Below the pieces are notes generated by a model. The model made no database searches. It saw nothing but the letters and a program-made list of their open reading frames with translations, and had not been told where the DNA came from. A DNA stretch of 9,223 nt, from assembly GCA_002316795.1 (NCBI GenBank), contig DCEE01000002.1, forward strand, positions 1 to 9,223, given 5' to 3'. Of the stretch, positions 6,689-9,223 are shown piece after piece (positions within the stretch are counted from its first letter, which is position 1; every line of letters begins with the position of its first letter). Source of the DNA: Synergistaceae bacterium UBA1037. Its GTDB lineage: Bacteria > Synergistota > Synergistia > Synergistales > Synergistaceae. A program made the position numbers and the translations under genes.

Positions 6689-7450
6689 ATGTCGGAAAAC
6701 AACGGAGAAGATAAAAAGCAGAGCAGTCTCCAAAGATATCTATACGCCGCGGATAAAGAGAGACTTCGGACTCTTCTTGAAGAGATGTCACAGATCGCTG
6801 CAGCCTCAATTGAAACGGCGGTCGGCGCGCTTAGGTCGGGAGATGCCGTACTGGCTGAAAAAGTTATTGAGGGAGACGACCTGATAGATGAAAAAGAAGA
6901 GCAGATCGATCAGGAATGCCTCTATTCGATTGCGATGAGGCAGCCGATGCGCGAGGATCTTCGTTTCGTCTATTCTGTCATGAAGATCATAGTAGACCTT
7001 GAAAGGATAGGAGACCAGTCGGTCAATATCGCGATGAACGTAAGGGATCTCCCTGAAGGCATAACTTTTCCCGAAGAGATGATACCTTTTGTTGAAAAAA
7101 TGGCAGAAGAAAATATAAAAATGATCGGGGAAGTCATGCAAGCCTTCGCCGGAGAGGACGAAACAGTCATATGTACCGCAAGAGAGAGAAGAAAGTTGAT
7201 AAAGGAGACGAGGAGCAACGCTGTTTCGATGCTTGACAAGATCATTGCCTCTGAAAAGGCCTGCGAAAACGACAGGATGAGACTTTTCTGCACCGTGATA
7301 CTGACATTGAGACATCTCTCCCGTATCTCCGATCACGTGCTGAACCTTGCAGAGAGGGTATCGTTCATTGCGACGGGGATATCCCCCCTGACGCTTAAAA
7401 GGGCGCAGGAAAAAAGTCAGCCGAAAACTTTATTCGATAAAGAGGGCTGA
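6689..7450 (+). CDS. phoU: PhoU family phosphate-signalling protein
   Basis: This is a predicted cytoplasmic, metal-binding regulator of phosphate uptake. The 253 residues make two three-helix bundles. Bundle 1 has the repeat signature KVIEGDDLIDEKEEQID (58-74), RQPMREDLRFV (84-94) and LERIGDQSVNIAMNV (104-118), close to the family's QP..DLR and ERIGDH..NIAE. Bundle 2 has LDKIIASEKA (182-191) and LRHLSRISDHVLNLAERVSFIATG (207-230), where the expected Glu of the E-R-I-x-D metal motif is Ser211. The start at 6689 is chosen for its ribosome site; 6671 would add six residues. PhoU usually partners PstSCAB and PhoR, but here it follows a Na/Pi-type transporter and a polyphosphatase, which suggests it tunes that transporter. 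Its last 21 bases overlap the convergent MATE gene, so there is no room for an intergenic terminator. Confidence 0.9.
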   Translation: MSENNGEDKKQSSLQRYLYAADKERLRTLLEEMSQIAAASIETAVGALRSGDAVLAEKVIEGDDLIDEKEEQIDQECLYSIAMRQPMREDLRFVYSVMKIIVDLERIGDQSVNIAMNVRDLPEGITFPEEMIPFVEKMAEENIKMIGEVMQAFAGEDETVICTARERRKLIKETRSNAVSMLDKIIASEKACENDRMRLFCTVILTLRHLSRISDHVLNLAERVSFIATGISPLTLKRAQEKSQPKTLFDKEG

Positions 7451-8776
7451 ATCTCCCCCAAGCCATTTGAACAGCCTTTTCAGAAAGAACGCTGCGATGA
7501 AGCAGCCAAAGATGTCGCCTACAGGAAAAGACATCCACACCCCCCAAAGGCCAAAGTACCTGGGCAGGATGATAAGGGGAAGGAAGAGGAAGACGGCATG
7601 CCGAAATACGGACAGGGTTATTGCCTCCTTCGCCCTGCCCAGGCCGAGAAGAGCCGAATTGGTCACTATGGTCACACCCATGAATACAATGCCTATATAG
7701 CCTATCCTCATTCCCGGGACTCCAATAGCCAGCAGCTCCGGATCATTATTGAAGAGCAGGATCATCTCCCGGGCAAAGGTCTCAGCAACGACAAAACTCA
7801 GAAGATATAAGGATGTGACCATGTAGACTGCATATTTTATGGCGCCGATGACCCTGTCCGGCTTTCCTGCCCCGTAATTGTACCCTATGACCGGCTGTAC
7901 AGCTTCTCCGATAGCAAGAGCCGGGAGGAAAAGAATAGAGTCAAGGCTCAGAAAGACGCCCATTGCTGAAAGCCCGATATCTCCGCCGTATTTCCTCACC
8001 ATATTGTTCATCAGCGTCATGTAGAACACGAAGGAGAGTTCCGTAATGAAGGGAGAGCTCCCTACGGCACAGATCTTTTTGATTACCTTCGTCCTCAGCC
8101 TGAACAGGAAACTGAGCCTTATCCTGACCGGGCTTGAGCCGGAATAGAAAAACCAGATGCCGCAGACGGCGGCCGCGCCCTGTGCAAGCACCGTACCCAA
8201 AGCCGCACCTTCTACGCCCATCCCCATTTTCACTATGAAAAGCGCATCAAGCAGAATATTCGAGAAAGCACCGAGTATCTGTGTCCCCATTGCATATCGT
8301 GGATCCCCGCATGCCCTGATGAGGGAATTTATGCCATGCCCCATAAGGGCCATAGGGCCTCCAATGAGGATGATACGAAGATAATTCCTTGCGAGGGGCA
8401 ATATTTCTTCACCGGCACCCGAAAGCCTCAGGAGAAAGTCGACACCGAATATGCTGAGTCCCATCCCCGCAAAGCCCACTGCAGCAAGAAGCGTCAGTGT
8501 GTGTGCGAGGGCCTGTTCAGCGGGCCGCTGTTTCCTTGCTCCTCTCAAGATGGCCACCCTTGACGATCCGCCTACTCCTATGAGGAGAGAGAAAGAGAAC
8601 ATGAGCAGCATTACCGGAAAAGAGAGGGTGATGGCTGCAAGTCCATCGGTTCCCACGTATCTTCCCACGAAGATGCGGTCAACGATGTTGTAGATAGCTC
8701 CGGCTATCATTCCGATCATGGCAGGGAACGCAAAATGGATCAGGAGCTTTGGTATCTTCTCCTGATCTATCAGCAT
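7430..8776 (-). CDS. MATE family multidrug/cation exporter
   Basis: This is a predicted inner-membrane antiporter exporting organic cations or drugs in exchange for Na+ or H+. The 448 residues and 12 expected helices in two halves (about 10-215 and 235-440) are normal for MepA/NorM-type MATE proteins. Family landmarks: LLIHFAFPAMIGMIAGAIYN (11-30), VDRIFVGRYVGTDGLAAI (32-49), IRACGDPRYAMGTQILGAFSN (153-173) with LLDALFIVKMGMGVEGAALGTV (175-196), GEAVQPVIGYNYGAGKPDRV (290-309) and LPRYFGLWGVWMSFPVGD (404-421). The ATG at 8776 is the first canonical start; three tandem stop codons (TGA TAG TAA) lie in frame 11 to 13 codons upstream. No good ribosome site precedes it. Its 3' end overlaps phoU by 21 bases. 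The substrate is unknown, and there is no adjacent regulator in the window. Confidence 0.93.
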   Translation of the reverse strand: MLIDQEKIPKLLIHFAFPAMIGMIAGAIYNIVDRIFVGRYVGTDGLAAITLSFPVMLLMFSFSLLIGVGGSSRVAILRGARKQRPAEQALAHTLTLLAAVGFAGMGLSIFGVDFLLRLSGAGEEILPLARNYLRIILIGGPMALMGHGINSLIRACGDPRYAMGTQILGAFSNILLDALFIVKMGMGVEGAALGTVLAQGAAAVCGIWFFYSGSSPVRIRLSFLFRLRTKVIKKICAVGSSPFITELSFVFYMTLMNNMVRKYGGDIGLSAMGVFLSLDSILFLPALAIGEAVQPVIGYNYGAGKPDRVIGAIKYAVYMVTSLYLLSFVVAETFAREMILLFNNDPELLAIGVPGMRIGYIGIVFMGVTIVTNSALLGLGRAKEAITLSVFRHAVFLFLPLIILPRYFGLWGVWMSFPVGDIFGCFIAAFFLKRLFKWLGGDSALFIE

Positions 8777-8832
8777 TTGTCTTTTTGCCGGATCAGCAGG
8801 CTGGGTGATTTACTATCAATCCTTTCATTCAT
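8770..8832 (-). other. Possible 20-codon leader ORF overlapping the MATE start
   Basis: On the minus strand an ATG at 8832 opens a 20-codon frame (beginning MNERIDSKSPSLL) that ends in TGA at 8772-8770, so stop and MATE start overlap as ATGCTGA. The MATE ATG lacks a good SD, so reinitiation from this leader is conceivable. Against it, the leader ATG also has no SD, and short ORFs arise by chance. Confidence 0.2.
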
Positions 8833-8849
8833 GAGAAGCAGACCGGGAC

Positions 8850-8855
8850 ATTATA
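8850..8855 (-). promoter_or_regulatory. Candidate -10 box for the MATE gene
   Basis: A perfect TATAAT is read on the minus strand at 8855 to 8850. The -35 hexamer at 17 bases (TCCTAA) is poor, so either the promoter is weak or an activator is needed. Transcription would start near 8843, leaving a leader of about 67 bases before the MATE ATG. It lies between the upstream gene's stop (8891) and the MATE start. Confidence 0.45.
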
Positions 8856-8890
8856 CAACGATGATGCTTTCTTTAGGATCTTGCTTTGGA

Positions 8891-9223
8891 TTACCTGATA
8901 TGGAGGTAAAAGGCTTCAGAAGTCCCGTCTATCTCCTCGCCCTTATTATCGTAGGCCTCGACGAATACAGTCAGGATCCTTCCGTTAAGGGGCTCGGGGA
9001 GAAGAAATAGGTGGCGGAATTCATATATAGAATCAAGGGACCATTCTTCATCGGAGCTCCTGTAATTCCTTTGGAGGAAGACAGCTTTTGATTCCTCGTG
9101 AATAACGCCGTCGATCATGTCGACGAACCTGTACCTTATCCTGCTTATCCGGTTTCCTACCACAAAAGTCCCGTCATCGTTCGGAATGACCTCGGAGAGC
9201 ATCGGCTGGATGGGAGTTACCGC
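8891..9223 (-). CDS. C-terminal part of an unrecognised protein (5'-truncated by window edge)
   Basis: The frame is open from the window edge (first visible codons AVTPIQP) to a TAA at 8891, 110 residues in all. The in-frame ATG at 9202 has no ribosome site before it and sits in continuous sequence, so the gene probably begins outside the window. The visible part has alternating polar and hydrophobic residues and aromatic-rich strands (RIRYRFVDMID, SIYEFRHLFLL, RILTVFVEAYDNKGEEIDG), which suggest a beta-sandwich. The end, YDNKGEEIDG..EAFYLHIR, resembles the closing strands of an Ig-like or FlgD-like domain, but this is only an impression. There is no hydrophobic tail or sorting signal. The gene is separated from MATE by 114 bases containing a promoter candidate, so the two need not be co-transcribed. 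No function is assigned. Confidence 0.6.
   Translation of the reverse strand, partial: AVTPIQPMLSEVIPNDDGTFVVGNRISRIRYRFVDMIDGVIHEESKAVFLQRNYRSSDEEWSLDSIYEFRHLFLLPEPLNGRILTVFVEAYDNKGEEIDGTSEAFYLHIR

Noticed and set aside
6806..7336. 176-codon open frame antisense to phoU
   Set aside because: Aromatic- and His-rich product without recognisable motifs, fully inside phoU.
7375..7386. Perfect 12-base palindrome GGGGATATCCCC
   Set aside because: It lies within phoU coding sequence (Thr-Gly-Ile-Ser-Pro), leaves no loop for a stable RNA hairpin and has no following U tract. It is probably chance.
1..9223. Defence system, CRISPR array, mobile element or phage module
   Set aside because: I saw no spaced direct repeats, transposase or integrase motifs, terminal inverted repeats or tRNA-flanked junctions. 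The genes are ordinary metabolic and transport families.

Overview
This window looks like chromosomal DNA of a strict anaerobe of the Synergistota or a related Gram-negative-like lineage. That is inference from gene content (TRAP solute receptor, UgtP/MGDG-type glycolipid glycosyltransferase, DHH phosphoesterase, short Ppx/GppA, Na/Pi cotransporter with PhoU, MATE exporter) and from moderate-GC, SD-led genes using ATG, GTG and TTG starts. No marker gene fixes the taxon. I see no insertion sequence, phage gene, CRISPR array, tRNA or rRNA.

Layout. Bases 1-282 hold a small two-helix membrane protein of unknown function, possibly cut by the window edge, followed by an intrinsic terminator (about 320-356). 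An AT-rich gene-free stretch of about 380 bases follows. It carries a good promoter candidate (TTGACA-17-TATCTT) and a long leader for a secreted DctP-type TRAP solute-binding protein (736-1749), which has no DctQ/DctM beside it here. A terminator hairpin at 1775-1811 separates it from a convergent minus-strand pair: a DHH phosphoesterase (2943-3953) whose stop overlaps, as TTGA, the TTG start of a GT28-type diacylglycerol glycosyltransferase (1846-2946).

A divergent promoter region (3954-4104) starts the plus-strand run ppx/gppA (4105-5010), a Na/Pi-cotransporter-like protein with a C-terminal PhoU-like region (5050-6660), and phoU (6689-7450). The gaps are 39 and 28 bases, so this reads as one phosphate/polyphosphate operon: polyphosphate hydrolysis, phosphate movement across the membrane and PhoU-type control. 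phoU overlaps by 21 bases, tail to tail, with a minus-strand MATE exporter (7430-8776) that has its own TATAAT box. The right edge holds the C-terminal part of an unrecognised minus-strand protein (8891 to beyond 9223).

Most of the window is ordinary. The points worth a second look are the degenerate QSSS and GANIGTT signatures of the Na/Pi-like transporter, its puzzling translation start (the SD sits on the GTG), the coupled DHH/glycosyltransferase pair, the MATE leader with a 20-codon upstream ORF whose stop overlaps the MATE start, and the tail-to-tail gene overlap. I found no convincing previously undescribed system.
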